From: Clavibacter michiganensis subsp. insidiosus
GTDB taxonomy: Bacteria > Actinomycetota > Actinomycetes > Actinomycetales > Microbacteriaceae
Length of the DNA stretch: 64,000 nucleotides
Assembly: GCF_002240565.1 (NCBI RefSeq)
Contig: NZ_MZMO01000001.1
Span: 1,240,001-1,304,000, forward strand
Reading direction: 5' to 3'
The position numbers were made by a program, and so were the translations under genes. Below the pieces are notes generated by a model. It was not told where the DNA came from. It searched no databases and was given only the letters and a program-made list of their open reading frames with translations. Positions 9,027 to 20,315 of this stretch are shown piece after piece. Numbering within the stretch: position 1 is the first letter of the stretch; every line of letters starts with the position of its first letter.

Positions 9027-10799
9027 GTGTCCACACGCCTCTCCAAGCTCTTCGTCCGCACCCTCCGGGAAGACCCCGTCGACGCCGAGGTGGCCAGCCA
9101 CCGCCTCCTCGTGCGCGCCGGCTACATCCGCCGCCAGGCCCCCGGCATCTTCGCCTGGCTGCCGCTCGGCCTCCGCGTCAAGAACAAGGTCGAGGCCATC
9201 GTCCGCGAGGAGATGGAGCGCATCGGCGCGCAAGAGGTGCACTTCCCCGCGCTGCTGCCCGCCGAACCGTACCAGGCCACCGGCCGCTACGACGAGTACG
9301 GCCCCGGGATGTTCCGCCTCGAGGACCGCAAGCGCGCCCCCATGGTGCTCGCGCCCACGCACGAGGAGTTCTTCGCGCTGCTCGTGAAGGACCTCTACTC
9401 GAGCTACAAGGACCTGCCCCTGTCGATCTACCAGATCCAGGACAAGTACCGCGACGAGGCCCGCCCCCGCGCCGGCATCCTCCGCGGCCGCGAGTTCACG
9501 ATGAAGGACGCGTACTCCTTCGACCACACCGACGCCGGCCTCGCCGTCAGCTACCAGGCGCAGCGCGACGCCTACGAGCGGATCTTCCAGCGCCTCGGCC
9601 TCGAGTACGTCATCGTCGCGGCCGACGCGGGCGCGATGGGCGGATCCAAGAGCGAGGAGTTCCTGCACCCCACGCCCATCGGCGAGGACACGTTCGTCCG
9701 CAGCCCCGGCGGCTACGCGGCCAACGTCGAGGCGTTCACGACGCTCGTGCCGGAGTCGATCCCCATCGAGGGCCAGCCCGCCGCGCGCGTCTTCGACTCA
9801 CCCGACACCCCCACCATCGCGACCCTCGTCGACCTCGCCAACGCCCGCGAGCCCCGCGAGGACGGCCGTGCCTGGACCGCCGCGGACACCCTGAAGAACA
9901 TCGTCCTCGCGCTCACCCACCTCGACGGCACGCGCGAGCTCGTCGTCGTCGGGATCCCCGGCGACCGCGACATCGACCTCAAGCGCGCCGAGGTGGCCTT
10001 CTTCCCGGCCGAGGTCGAGCCCGCCACCGAGGGCGACCTCGCCAAGGAACCCGGCCTCGTGAAGGGCTACATCGGCCCGTGGTCGCCCGAGGGCCCCGTC
10101 CTCGGATCCACCTCCACCACGAAGGTGCGCTACGTGGTCGACCCCCGCGTCGTCGACGGCAGCTCGTGGATCACGGGCGCCAACGTCGCCGGGAAGCACG
10201 TGCTCTCGCTCGTCGTCGGCCGCGACTTCACTCCCGACGGCGTCGTGGAGGCGGCGGACGTGCGCGACGGCGACCCCGCGCCCGACGGATCCGGCCCCAT
10301 CAGCACCGCGCGCGGCACCGAGATCGGCCACGTCTTCGAGCTCGGCCGCATGTACGCGGAGGCCCTCGGCCTCAAGGTGCTCGACGAGAACGGCAAGCTC
10401 GTCACCGTCACGATGGGCTCGTACGGCATCGGCATCACGCGCAACCTCGCGCTCGTCGCCGAGGCCACGCAGGACGGCCGCGGCCTCCTCTGGCCCGCGT
10501 CCATCAGCCCGTTCGACGTGCACGTGGTCATGACCGGCAAGGGCGACGAGATCGCCTCCGCGTCCGAGCAGCTCGTCGACGCGCTCGACGCCGCCGGCCT
10601 CGACGTGCTCTTCGACGACCGCCCCAAGGTCTCGCCCGGCGTGAAGTTCGGCGACGCCGAGCTCATCGGCGTGCCGACCATCGTCATCGTCGGCCGCGGC
10701 GCGGTCGACGGCATGGCCGAGCTCTGGGACCGCCGCACGAACGAGCGCACGCCCGTCGCGCTCGCCGACGTCGTCGGCGCGCTCACCGCCGACCGCTGA
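9027..10799 (+). CDS. proS: Prolyl-tRNA synthetase
   Basis: 590 aa, bacterial-type class II enzyme that charges tRNA-Pro. Class II motif 2 appears in [27 protein letters not shown] (about residues 140-165) and motif 3 in the [16 protein letters not shown] segment (about residue 465). The long insertion between motifs 2 and 3 (about 220-400) is the bacterial INS domain, which edits Ala-tRNA-Pro. The C-terminal anticodon-binding domain includes [22 protein letters not shown] start fixed by the TAGGCT hexamer 6 nt upstream and by the N-terminus [12 protein letters not shown]. nusA follows 86 nt later; no rimP lies between them. Confidence 0.97.
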   Translation: MSTRLSKLFVRTLREDPVDAEVASHRLLVRAGYIRRQAPGIFAWLPLGLRVKNKVEAIVREEMERIGAQEVHFPALLPAEPYQATGRYDEYGPGMFRLEDRKRAPMVLAPTHEEFFALLVKDLYSSYKDLPLSIYQIQDKYRDEARPRAGILRGREFTMKDAYSFDHTDAGLAVSYQAQRDAYERIFQRLGLEYVIVAADAGAMGGSKSEEFLHPTPIGEDTFVRSPGGYAANVEAFTTLVPESIPIEGQPAARVFDSPDTPTIATLVDLANAREPREDGRAWTAADTLKNIVLALTHLDGTRELVVVGIPGDRDIDLKRAEVAFFPAEVEPATEGDLAKEPGLVKGYIGPWSPEGPVLGSTSTTKVRYVVDPRVVDGSSWITGANVAGKHVLSLVVGRDFTPDGVVEAADVRDGDPAPDGSGPISTARGTEIGHVFELGRMYAEALGLKVLDENGKLVTVTMGSYGIGITRNLALVAEATQDGRGLLWPASISPFDVHVVMTGKGDEIASASEQLVDALDAAGLDVLFDDRPKVSPGVKFGDAELIGVPTIVIVGRGAVDGMAELWDRRTNERTPVALADVVGALTADR

Positions 10800-10846
10800 T
10801 CCGCAGCGCGCCCCCGCCCGAGGCCGCCCGACCCCTCCCGGTCGGG

Positions 10847-10852
10847 TAGCCT
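10847..10852 (+). promoter_or_regulatory. -10 element of nusA
   Basis: TAGCCT 33 nt before the nusA GTG. The implied leader holds a strong GAGGAG (10873-10878), so nusA is a leadered gene, unlike several neighbours. Confidence 0.45.
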
Positions 10853-10885
10853 CGAGTTCTTCCAACCGAATAGAGGAGTCGCACC

Positions 10886-11893
10886 GTGGACATCGACCTG
10901 AGCGTCTTGCGCCTGATGGAGCGCGAGCGCGAGATCCCGTTCGAGGAGCTCGTCTCGATCATCGAGCAGGCCATCCTCACCGCCTACCTCAAGCACACCG
11001 ACCAGGCCGACGCCAAGCCCGTCGCCGACGGCGTGCCCCCCGCGCGCGTGCACCTGGACCGCAAGTCCGGCCACGTGTCCGTGCACGTCCCCGAGCTCGA
11101 CGAGGACGGCCTGGTCATCGGCGAGTCCGAGGACAGCCCGAGCGACTTCGGCCGCATCGCCGCCTTCGCCGCCAAGCAGGTCATCAACCAGCGCCTGCGC
11201 GACATCGGCGACGACCGCATCCTCGGCGAGTTCAAGGGCCGCGAGGGCGACATCGTCGCGGGCGTCATCCAGCAGGGCCCGAACCCGCGCATGATCCACG
11301 TCGACCTCGGCACCATCGAGGCGATCCTCCCGCCCGAGGAGCAGGTGCCCGGCGAGAAGTACGTGCACGGCTCGCGCCTGCGCGTCTACGTCACGAGCGT
11401 CTCGCGCGGCGCCAAGGGCCCGCAGATCACGGTCTCGCGCACGCACCCCTCGCTCGTCCGCAAGCTGTTCGCGCTCGAGGTGCCGGAGATCGCGCAGGGC
11501 CTCGTCGAGATCGTCTCGCTCGCGCGCGAGGCCGGCCACCGCACCAAGATCGCGGTGCGCGCGACCGAGCCCGGCATCAACGCCAAGGGCGCCTGCATCG
11601 GCGAGCTGGGGCAGCGCGTCCGCGCGGTCACGGCCGAGCTCAACGACGAGAAGATCGACATCGTCGACTACTCCGAGTCGCTGCCCGTCTTCGTCGGCAA
11701 CGCGCTCTCGCCCGCCCGGGTCACGAGCTCGTTCGTCATCGACCAGGCGACCAAGGCCGTGCGCGCGCTCGTGCCCGACTACCAGCTGTCGCTCGCCATC
11801 GGCAAGGAGGGCCAGAACGCCCGGCTCGCCGCCAAGCTCACGGGCGCGAAGATCGACATCCAGCCCGACTCGATCCTCGAGGGCGACGACTGA
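10886..11893 (+). CDS. nusA: Transcription elongation/termination factor NusA
   Basis: 335 aa. Order of domains: N-terminal RNA-polymerase-binding domain (about 1-120), S1 domain ([17 protein letters not shown], about 120-190), then two KH domains ([27 protein letters not shown], and the second with [21 protein letters not shown] near the C-terminus). The C-terminal acidic repeats of the E. coli protein are absent, as is normal in actinobacteria. GTG start with GAGGAG at 7 nt. It leads the nusA-ylxR-infB block. Confidence 0.97.
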   Translation: MDIDLSVLRLMEREREIPFEELVSIIEQAILTAYLKHTDQADAKPVADGVPPARVHLDRKSGHVSVHVPELDEDGLVIGESEDSPSDFGRIAAFAAKQVINQRLRDIGDDRILGEFKGREGDIVAGVIQQGPNPRMIHVDLGTIEAILPPEEQVPGEKYVHGSRLRVYVTSVSRGAKGPQITVSRTHPSLVRKLFALEVPEIAQGLVEIVSLAREAGHRTKIAVRATEPGINAKGACIGELGQRVRAVTAELNDEKIDIVDYSESLPVFVGNALSPARVTSSFVIDQATKAVRALVPDYQLSLAIGKEGQNARLAAKLTGAKIDIQPDSILEGDD

Positions 11894-11944
11894 GCGCCGC
11901 CCGACGGGACCCGAGCCTCCCCGCCGCCGGACGGAGGGGGTAGT

Positions 11945-12238
11945 ATGGAGCCGGTAAGAACGTGCGTCGGCTGTCGTCGGCGTGCCCCGAGGTCCGCTTT
12001 GCTGCGGATCGTCGCCGATACCCCCACCCGCTCCCTCGTCCTCGACGAGCGCGCGGTGATGGTCGGCAGGGGCGCGTGGATCCATCCGACCATCGAGTGC
12101 ATCGACAGAGCGATCGCGCGGCGTGCCTTCGGGCGGGCCCTGCGGAGCGACGCGGCGCTCGACCCCGCAGCTCTTGGGGGACTACGAGAGCGGCTCGCGG
12201 CCCAGCCGAGCGCGCGAGCATCCGAGAGAACAGGCTGA
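11945..12238 (+). CDS. ylxR: YlxR (DUF448) RNA-binding protein
   Basis: 97 aa, small basic protein with the family signature RTCVGCRRRAPRSALLRIV at the N-terminus and GRGAWIHP in the middle. YlxR is a conserved nusA-infB neighbour; nucleoid-associated or RNase P-related roles have been reported in other bacteria. Here it sits between nusA (51 nt upstream) and infB (96 nt downstream), the usual place. The ATG overlaps a TAGTAT hexamer at 11941-11946, so it is probably read from the nusA transcript. The spacer before infB contains a possible imperfect hairpin. Confidence 0.9.
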   Translation: MEPVRTCVGCRRRAPRSALLRIVADTPTRSLVLDERAVMVGRGAWIHPTIECIDRAIARRAFGRALRSDAALDPAALGGLRERLAAQPSARASERTG

Positions 12239-12334
12239 ACGGCACATGGACAACTAATGAGCGGCTCGAAATGAGATCCGTCCAGCACTAGCGGTCCCCT
12301 CCTGCCTGGGAGAGGACCCCCAGACAGGAGAACA

Positions 12335-15169
<2,835 letters not shown>

Positions 15170-15182
15170 CCCCGGCCGATCC

Positions 15183-15214
15183 GGGCCCCGCTCCCCACCA
15201 GGGGAGCGGGGCCC
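15183..15214 (+). terminator. Hairpin after infB
   Basis: Perfect 14-bp stem GGGCCCCGCTCCCC / GGGGAGCGGGGCCC with an ACCA loop, 13 nt after the infB stop. It lacks a clear U-tract, as is common in this high-GC DNA. Confidence 0.75.
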
Positions 15215-15221
15215 TCCCCGT

Positions 15222-15297
15222 CCCGCCACCCGCGGGGCACCAGCACGACCCGGGCGCTCGCGTCCGGCAGTACCCGCCACCCGCGGGGCATCAGCAC
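15222..15297 (+). repeat. Pair of 25-bp direct repeats before rbfA
   Basis: Two 25-bp copies (15222-15246 and 15273-15297) differ at one base (C/T) and are 51 bp apart. Both contain CCACCCGCGGGGCA. They lie between the infB terminator and the rbfA start. Function unknown; probably a local duplication. Confidence 0.8.
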
Positions 15298-15348
15298 TCC
15301 AGCCGGACGAGCATGTCCGGCGAGAAGCGTCACGGAAGGACGTCGACC

Positions 15349-15855
15349 ATGGTCGATCACGCGAGGGCCAGGAAGATGGCCGACCGCATCAAGGAGATCG
15401 TCGCGCGCAAGCTCGACCGGGGGATCAAGGACCCGCGTCTCGGATTCGTCACCGTCACCGACGTGCGCGTCACGGGCGATCTGCAGCACGCCAGCATCTT
15501 CTACACGGTCTACGGCACCGACGAGGAGCGCGCCGACACGGCCGCCGCCCTCAAGTCCGCCACCGGCATGCTCAGGAGCGAGGTGGGCAAGAACATCACC
15601 GCGCGCCTCACGCCGTCGCTCGAGTTCATCCTCGACGGCGTGCCCGAGAACGCGGCCGCGATCGACGCCCTCCTCGAGGAGGCGCGCCGTCGCGACGCGG
15701 ACGTGCAGGCGCAGGCGAAGGCCGGCGTGTACGCGGGCGACGAGGACCCGTACGTCAAGCCCCGCGTGATCGGCGAGGACGAGGACGACGACACGGACGA
15801 CGAGGACGGCGACGACGTCGACCGCTCCGCGCCCGGGTACGAGCCCGCGCACTGA
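15349..15855 (+). CDS. rbfA: 30S ribosome-binding factor A
   Basis: 168 aa. RbfA binds immature 30S subunits for late 16S rRNA maturation and cold adaptation. The KH-like core is clear: MADRIKEIVARKLDRGIKDPRLGFVTVTDVRVTGDLQHASIFYTVYG. A C-terminal acidic tail (EDEDDDTDDEDGDD) extends it beyond the usual 120 residues, as in other actinobacteria. The ATG at 15349 was chosen because GGAAGGA precedes it at about 8 nt and the family begins at MVDHARARKMADRI; an in-frame ATG at 15313 lacks such a site. Confidence 0.94.
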   Translation: MVDHARARKMADRIKEIVARKLDRGIKDPRLGFVTVTDVRVTGDLQHASIFYTVYGTDEERADTAAALKSATGMLRSEVGKNITARLTPSLEFILDGVPENAAAIDALLEEARRRDADVQAQAKAGVYAGDEDPYVKPRVIGEDEDDDTDDEDGDDVDRSAPGYEPAH

Positions 15856-15898
15856 TCCGTCCGGTCGGCCGGCGTCCGCGCCGGTCGACCGCCGCGCA

Positions 15899-16777
15899 TC
15901 AGCTCGGCAGGGCGTACGTCCCGTCGGGCTGGCGCACCGCGAGCCCGTCGGCGAGGAGCCCGTCGAGCGCGCGCCCGCGCTGCACGGGCTCCGGCCACGC
16001 CGTCGCGAGGTCGGCGGCGCTCACGGGGGAGTGGCTCGACCGGAGCTCGGCGAGCAGGAGGCCGCGCACCTGGCGGTCGGATCCCTCGTACCTCTTCTGC
16101 GTGACGCGCGCCGGTCCGTCGTAGGCCGGGTACCCGGCGGCCCGCCACGCGCACAGGTCGCGCACCGGGCAGTCGTCGCAGCGCGGGGCGCGGGCCGTGC
16201 AGACGACGGCGCCCAGCTCCATCGCGCCCGCGTTGAAGAGGCGCGCCTCGGCCACGTCGTCGGGCAGCTGCGCCTCCATCGCGGCGAGGTCGGCCGTCGT
16301 GCGCGCGGGCCCGGGATCGCCCTGGCCCGCGACCGCGCGCGCGAGCACCCGGCGCACGTTGACGTCGACGACCGGGTGCCGGTGCCCGAACGCGAACGCC
16401 GCGACCGCGCGCGCCGTGTACGGGCCGACGCCGGGCAGGTCGAGCAGGGCGTCCACGTCCTCCGGCACCTCGCCGCCGTGCCGCTCGACGATCGCGACCG
16501 CGCACGCGTGCAGGGCGAGCGCCCGACGCGGATAGCCGAGGCGGCCCCACGCGCGGACGGCCTCGCTGGCCGACGTCGAGGCGAGGGCCGCGGGCACGGG
16601 CCAGCGCGCCAGCCACTCCTCGAGCCGCGGGATCACGCGGACCACGGGCGTCTGCTGCAGCATGAACTCGCTGACGAGGATGCCCCAGGATCCGAACCCC
16701 TCCCGCCGCCAGGGCAGGTCGCGGGCGTTGTCCCGGAACCACGCGGTGATCCGGGGGGCGATGGCGGTCTCCGGCAT
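15899..16777 (-). CDS. mutY: A/G-specific adenine DNA glycosylase
   Basis: 292 aa. It removes adenine mispaired with 8-oxoguanine. Signs: catalytic Glu in SEFMLQQTPV (about residue 37), helix-hairpin-helix LPGVGPYTARAV (about 115-126) followed by catalytic Asp in VVDVNVRRVLAR, and the [4Fe-4S] ligands C-x6-C-x2-C-x5-C in CTARAPRCDDCPVRDLC (about 192-208). The C-terminal MutT-like domain is short compared with E. coli MutY, as in many actinobacteria. The ATG is 6 nt after the minus-strand hexamer TACGCT (16784-16789), so the gene is probably leaderless. It is divergent from the 16816 gene and convergent with rbfA. Confidence 0.95.
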   Translation of the reverse strand: MPETAIAPRITAWFRDNARDLPWRREGFGSWGILVSEFMLQQTPVVRVIPRLEEWLARWPVPAALASTSASEAVRAWGRLGYPRRALALHACAVAIVERHGGEVPEDVDALLDLPGVGPYTARAVAAFAFGHRHPVVDVNVRRVLARAVAGQGDPGPARTTADLAAMEAQLPDDVAEARLFNAGAMELGAVVCTARAPRCDDCPVRDLCAWRAAGYPAYDGPARVTQKRYEGSDRQVRGLLLAELRSSHSPVSAADLATAWPEPVQRGRALDGLLADGLAVRQPDGTYALPS

Positions 16778-16783
16778 CCGGCC

Positions 16784-16789
16784 AGCGTA
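16784..16789 (-). promoter_or_regulatory. -10 element of mutY
   Basis: TACGCT on the minus strand, 6 nt before the mutY ATG. Confidence 0.55.
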
Positions 16790-16803
16790 CGAGACGAGGA
16801 GCC

Positions 16804-16809
16804 TAGGCT
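16804..16809 (+). promoter_or_regulatory. -10 element of the 16816 gene
   Basis: TAGGCT, 6 nt before the ATG at 16816. Its -35 region would fall on the mutY -10, so the two divergent promoters overlap. Confidence 0.55.
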
Positions 16810-16815
16810 CGGCGC

Positions 16816-17382
16816 ATGCCCCTGTACCGCGCCTCCCGCGCCGAGGTCCTCGCCTCGCTCGCGGACGAGTTCCTGCACAACTACGGCCGCGGACGCGCCT
16901 TCCTCGCGGTCGACGGCGGACCGCTCGCGGATCCCGTCGCCTTCGCGCACGACCTCGCCGGCGTGCTGCGCGCGGACGGCCGCGGGGCGTACGTCGCCCG
17001 GGCCGCCGACTTCGTGCCCGACGGCGGTGCCGTCGACGCGGACGCGCTCCGCGACGGGCTCGTCCGGCCGTTCCGGAGGGCCGGCGGCGACGTCGCGCTC
17101 CGTCCGGGCGGGGATCCCGTGACGGACGTCCCCGCCGACGCCGTGCTGATCGTCGCGGGCGACGCCCTGCAGGCCCCGGAGCTGCGCGGCCTGTGGAACG
17201 CCGTCGTCTACCTCCTGCTGCCCGACGAGCCGCTCGCGACCTCGGGCGGCGACGCCGGATCCTCGGCCCAGGAGGCGCACGCGCGCTACATCCGCCAGGT
17301 CAACCCGCGTCGGGCGGCGACCATGATCGTGGACGTCACGGACCCGGAGCTCCCGCGCCGCGTCTTCGCCGACAGCTGCTGA
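16816..17382 (+). CDS. Uridine-kinase-like protein with a degenerate P-loop
   Basis: 188 aa. The start RAEVLASLADEFLHNYGRGRAFLAVDGG resembles actinobacterial uridine-kinase-like proteins, in which the VDG is normally followed by a GxxGxGKT nucleotide-binding loop. Here the segment reads FLAVDGGPLADPVAF, so the P-loop Gly-Lys-Thr is missing. The middle retains an ADAVLIVAGDALQAPELRGLWNAVVYLLL segment like the kinase base- and phosphate-handling region, and the C-terminus has ARYIRQVNPRRAATMIVDVTDPELPRRVFADSC. Kinase activity is therefore doubtful. The family link is from recalled similarity, not from a search. Leaderless start as judged from the TAGGCT hexamer. Confidence 0.75.
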   Translation: MPLYRASRAEVLASLADEFLHNYGRGRAFLAVDGGPLADPVAFAHDLAGVLRADGRGAYVARAADFVPDGGAVDADALRDGLVRPFRRAGGDVALRPGGDPVTDVPADAVLIVAGDALQAPELRGLWNAVVYLLLPDEPLATSGGDAGSSAQEAHARYIRQVNPRRAATMIVDVTDPELPRRVFADSC

Positions 17383-17389
17383 GGCCGGC

Positions 17390-17414
17390 CCGCGCCGCGA
17401 GGAGCCCGGCGCGG
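17390..17414. terminator. Bidirectional hairpin between convergent genes
   Basis: An 8-bp perfect stem CCGCGCCG / CGGCGCGG with a 9-nt loop fills the gap between the convergent 16816 gene and panE. Confidence 0.5.
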
Positions 17415-17415
17415 A

Positions 17416-18411
17416 TCAGCGCGGCACGAGCCGCGCGAGCTCCGCCGGGGAGACGTGCCGACCGCTGGCCTCCACGCCGTGCACGAGCTGCACCAGGGCG
17501 GCGTTGACGCGCGCGTCCACGCCCGCGCCGGGCGCGAGGGCCGCGACCGCGCCGTTGAGGTGGTCCACCTCGGTGAGCCGCTTGCGGCGGATGCTCTGCA
17601 GCGTCGACCCGGGGTTGGGCACCTGCCCCATGTTCCGGGCGAGCGAGACCGGCAGCCGCTCGGCGAGGGGGAGCGGGAGCGACGCGAACAGCCGGAGCCG
17701 GCGGTGGGTGAGGCCGCCGAGCGGGCCGAAGGGGACGCCGCGCGCCAGGCCCGTGCGGACGGTCTCCTGCATGGCGCGCGTGACGATCCGCCGCAGCACC
17801 GGCTCGGCGATGACCGCCTGCACGCTCAGGCCGGTGATGGCCGGCACGGCGTTGATCCCGTTGATGACGAGCTTGGTCCACTGGGCCCCGCGGAAGTCGG
17901 TGGCGACCGTGACGGGCATGACCGGATCCAGCACCTCGCGCACGAGGGCGGCGCCAGCGCCGTCCGGGCCGTCCGCGGTGCCGATCTGCATGCCCGCGCG
18001 CGACGTGACCGTGACGAGCCCGGGCTCGGTGAGCGACGCCGCCGCGAGTGCCAGGCCGCCGACGACCTCGGAGCGCGGCAGGCACTCGACGCCCATCGTG
18101 ATCGCGGAGAGGCCGTTCTGCACGACCAGCACGGGGATCCCGCGGAGCCAGCCCGCGTTCTCCGTCATGGCGTCGCGGGCGTCGGCGATCTTGGTGGCGA
18201 CGATCGCGAGCTCGGGCGGGCGTCCCAGCCGCTCCGCCGCCGCGACGCGCGCGACGTGGTCGCCGTAGCCGCCGACGAGGTGCAGGCCTCGGTCCTGGAT
18301 CGCCCGGAGGTGCGGGCCGCGGGCCGTGACGTCGACCTCGTGGCCGGCCCGTTCGAGGAGCGCCGCGATGGTGCCGCCGACCGCGCCCGCCCCCAAGACA
18401 CCGATCCGCAC
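17416..18411 (-). CDS. panE: 2-dehydropantoate 2-reductase family protein
   Basis: 331 aa. The family reduces ketopantoate to pantoate with NADPH for coenzyme A synthesis. The N-terminal Rossmann motif is RIGVLGAGAVGG. The catalytic Lys and Asn lie in QWTKLVINGINAV (about residues 175-187), and the C-terminal domain has the family motif TLQSIRRKRLTEVDHLNG. GTG start at 18411 chosen because GGAGGAGG stands 5 nt ahead and the Rossmann strand begins at residue 2. It is slightly longer than E. coli PanE (303 aa), and paralogs act on other 2-oxo acids, so the exact substrate is inferred. Confidence 0.82.
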   Translation of the reverse strand: MRIGVLGAGAVGGTIAALLERAGHEVDVTARGPHLRAIQDRGLHLVGGYGDHVARVAAAERLGRPPELAIVATKIADARDAMTENAGWLRGIPVLVVQNGLSAITMGVECLPRSEVVGGLALAAASLTEPGLVTVTSRAGMQIGTADGPDGAGAALVREVLDPVMPVTVATDFRGAQWTKLVINGINAVPAITGLSVQAVIAEPVLRRIVTRAMQETVRTGLARGVPFGPLGGLTHRRLRLFASLPLPLAERLPVSLARNMGQVPNPGSTLQSIRRKRLTEVDHLNGAVAALAPGAGVDARVNAALVQLVHGVEASGRHVSPAELARLVPR

Positions 18412-18497
18412 GCGTCCTCCTCCGACGCCCCCGATCCTAGGCCGGACGTCTCCGAGGGAGCCGGGCGGGGGCCCGGGCACGGCATGATGGTCAGGCC

Positions 18498-19448
18498 ATG
18501 GAAACCCCGACCCCCCGCGCCGCGCCGTCCACCGCGAGCGGCCTGCTCCTCATCGACAAGCGCGGGGAGTGGACGAGCCACGACCTCGTCGCCCGCACGC
18601 GCCGCCTCGCCGGCACCCGCAAGGTCGGGCACGCGGGCACGCTCGACCCGATGGCGACCGGCCTCATGATCCTCGGCGTCAACAGCTCCACTCGCCTGCT
18701 CACCTACCTCGTCGGCCTCGACAAGGAGTACCTGGCGACGATCCGCCTCGGCCGCGCCACCACCACGGACGACCGGGAGGGCGAGGTCGTCTCGCGCGCC
18801 GAGCCCGGGCGCATCCGCGACCTCGCCGTCGCCGACGTGGAGCGCGCCATCGCGGACCTCCGCGGCACCATCTCGCAGGTGCCGAGCGCCGTCAGTGCCA
18901 TCAAGGTCGACGGCGAGCGCGCCTACGCCCGCGTCCGCGCCGGCGAGGAGGTCGAGCTCGCCGCGCGCGAGGTCACCGTCTCCGCGTTCGACGTGCTGCG
19001 CTTCGACGCGGTCGAGGCCGAGGAGGACGGCGCGCAGCTCGACCTCTCCGTGCGGATCACCTGCTCCTCCGGCACCTACGTGCGCGCCCTCGCTCGGGAC
19101 CTCGGCCGCGCGCTCGGCGTCGGCGGCCACCTCACGGCGCTCCGCCGCACGCGCGTGGGTCCCTTCCACGTGGACGACGCCGTCGCGATCGACGACATGG
19201 TGGTCGCCGACCGGCTGATCCCGCCGGCGGACGCCGCCGCGCGCCTCTTCGACGTGCTGCACCTCACCGACCAGGAGGCCGTCGACCTCGGGCACGGCAA
19301 GAAGCTCACGACGCCCGACGAGGCGCCCACGGAGGATCCGCTCGCCGCGGTCGCGCCCGACGGCCGGCTCGTGGGGCTGGTCGGCTTCCGCGGCCGCACG
19401 GGCACGTCCATCGTCAACTTCCCCGCCGACGAGGCGGGCGCCTCGTGA
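18498..19448 (+). CDS. truB: tRNA pseudouridine-55 synthase
   Basis: 316 aa. It isomerises U55 of tRNAs. The N-terminal signature is GLLLIDKRGEWTSHDLVARTRR, with the catalytic Asp in KVGHAGTLDPMATGLM (about residues 43-58). Further family motifs are YLATIRLGRATTTDDREG and CSSGTYVRALARDLG. A C-terminal PUA-like region (residue about 240 onward) is present. Its stop overlaps the next gene as GTGA, so truB and the small membrane protein are coupled. It belongs to the usual rbfA-truB-ribF block, here split by three inserted genes. Confidence 0.96.
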   Translation: METPTPRAAPSTASGLLLIDKRGEWTSHDLVARTRRLAGTRKVGHAGTLDPMATGLMILGVNSSTRLLTYLVGLDKEYLATIRLGRATTTDDREGEVVSRAEPGRIRDLAVADVERAIADLRGTISQVPSAVSAIKVDGERAYARVRAGEEVELAAREVTVSAFDVLRFDAVEAEEDGAQLDLSVRITCSSGTYVRALARDLGRALGVGGHLTALRRTRVGPFHVDDAVAIDDMVVADRLIPPADAAARLFDVLHLTDQEAVDLGHGKKLTTPDEAPTEDPLAAVAPDGRLVGLVGFRGRTGTSIVNFPADEAGAS

Positions 19449-19813
19449 TCGTCGGGTTCACGGTCGCGCAGATCGCCGTCGCGGTGGTCGCCGGCGTGCT
19501 GTGCCTCGTGCTCGGCGCCCTGGGACGCAAGCCCAGCGACCTCTCCATGGGCCCGACCGCGCTCGTCGAGGTGCTCCTCGTGGGCCAGCTCGTGGTCGCG
19601 ATCGTCGCGCCCGCGGTCGGCAACCCGCCCTCCGGTAGCCTGATCGAGTACTACGCGTACCTGCTGAGCGGGCTGCTGATCCCGCCGCTCGCCATGTTCT
19701 GGGCGCTCGTGGAGCGCACGCGCTGGAGCACCGTGATTCTCGGGGCGTCGTGCCTCGCCATCGCGATCATGGTCTACCGCATGGACGTCATCTGGAACGT
19801 TCAGTCCGCGTGA
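19445..19813 (+). CDS. Four-helix membrane protein, truB-coupled
   Basis: 122 aa, family not recognised. Four hydrophobic segments are visible: about residues 4-26 (VAQIAVAVVAGVLCLVLGAL), 39-60, 72-92 (LSGLLIPPLAMFWALV) and 98-115, with short polar joints, so it is an integral membrane protein. The GTG start overlaps the truB stop. It is followed by a second four-helix protein and then ribF. It may be a small conserved actinobacterial membrane protein; no function can be read from the sequence. Confidence 0.8.
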   Translation: MIVGFTVAQIAVAVVAGVLCLVLGALGRKPSDLSMGPTALVEVLLVGQLVVAIVAPAVGNPPSGSLIEYYAYLLSGLLIPPLAMFWALVERTRWSTVILGASCLAIAIMVYRMDVIWNVQSA

Positions 19814-19851
19814 TCGCCCTCTCCCTCGGGTAGGGGATAATCGCAGGTGCC

Positions 19852-20313
19852 ATGACTGACTCCCGTACCTCGCGCATGACCGGTCTCGGACGGGTCCTGG
19901 TCTTCTTCTACGGGCTGCTGGCCCTCGCCGCGACGGGCCGCTCGGTCACGCAGATCCTCATCAAGTTCGACGAGGCACCCGTCGCGTACGCGCTGTCCGC
20001 GCTCGCCGCCGTCGTCTACATCGTCGCGACGGTCGCGCTCGTCGCCCCCGCGCGCACCCCGGCGGCCGCGCGCCGCTGGTACCGGATCGCGTTCGCCACG
20101 ATCGCGTTCGAGCTCGTCGGCGTGCTGGTCGTCGGCACGCTGAGCCTCGTCGACTCCCAGCTCTTCCCGCACGACAGCGTGTGGTCGGTCTACGGCTACG
20201 GCTACGTGTTCATCCCGCTCGTGCTGCCGGTGCTCGGCCTCTGGTGGCTCCGCCGCGGAGGCCGCTCGCGCGTGAGCGCCGTCGACGAGCGCCCCGTGCG
20301 CGGGGACCGCTGA
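19852..20313 (+). CDS. Four-helix membrane protein before ribF
   Basis: 153 aa, function unknown. Four membrane segments: about residues 12-30 (VLVFFYGLLALAATG), 44-65 (YALSALAAVVYIVATVALVAP), 76-97 (RIAFATIAFELVGVLVVGTLSLV) and 113-131 (GYVFIPLVLPVLGLWWL), with a basic C-terminal tail. An AT-rich GATAAT lies 10 nt before the ATG, a possible promoter of its own. The ribF GTG begins immediately after its stop. The arrangement suggests an operon with ribF, but the family is not recognised. Confidence 0.82.
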   Translation: MTDSRTSRMTGLGRVLVFFYGLLALAATGRSVTQILIKFDEAPVAYALSALAAVVYIVATVALVAPARTPAAARRWYRIAFATIAFELVGVLVVGTLSLVDSQLFPHDSVWSVYGYGYVFIPLVLPVLGLWWLRRGGRSRVSAVDERPVRGDR

Positions 20314-20315
20314 CC

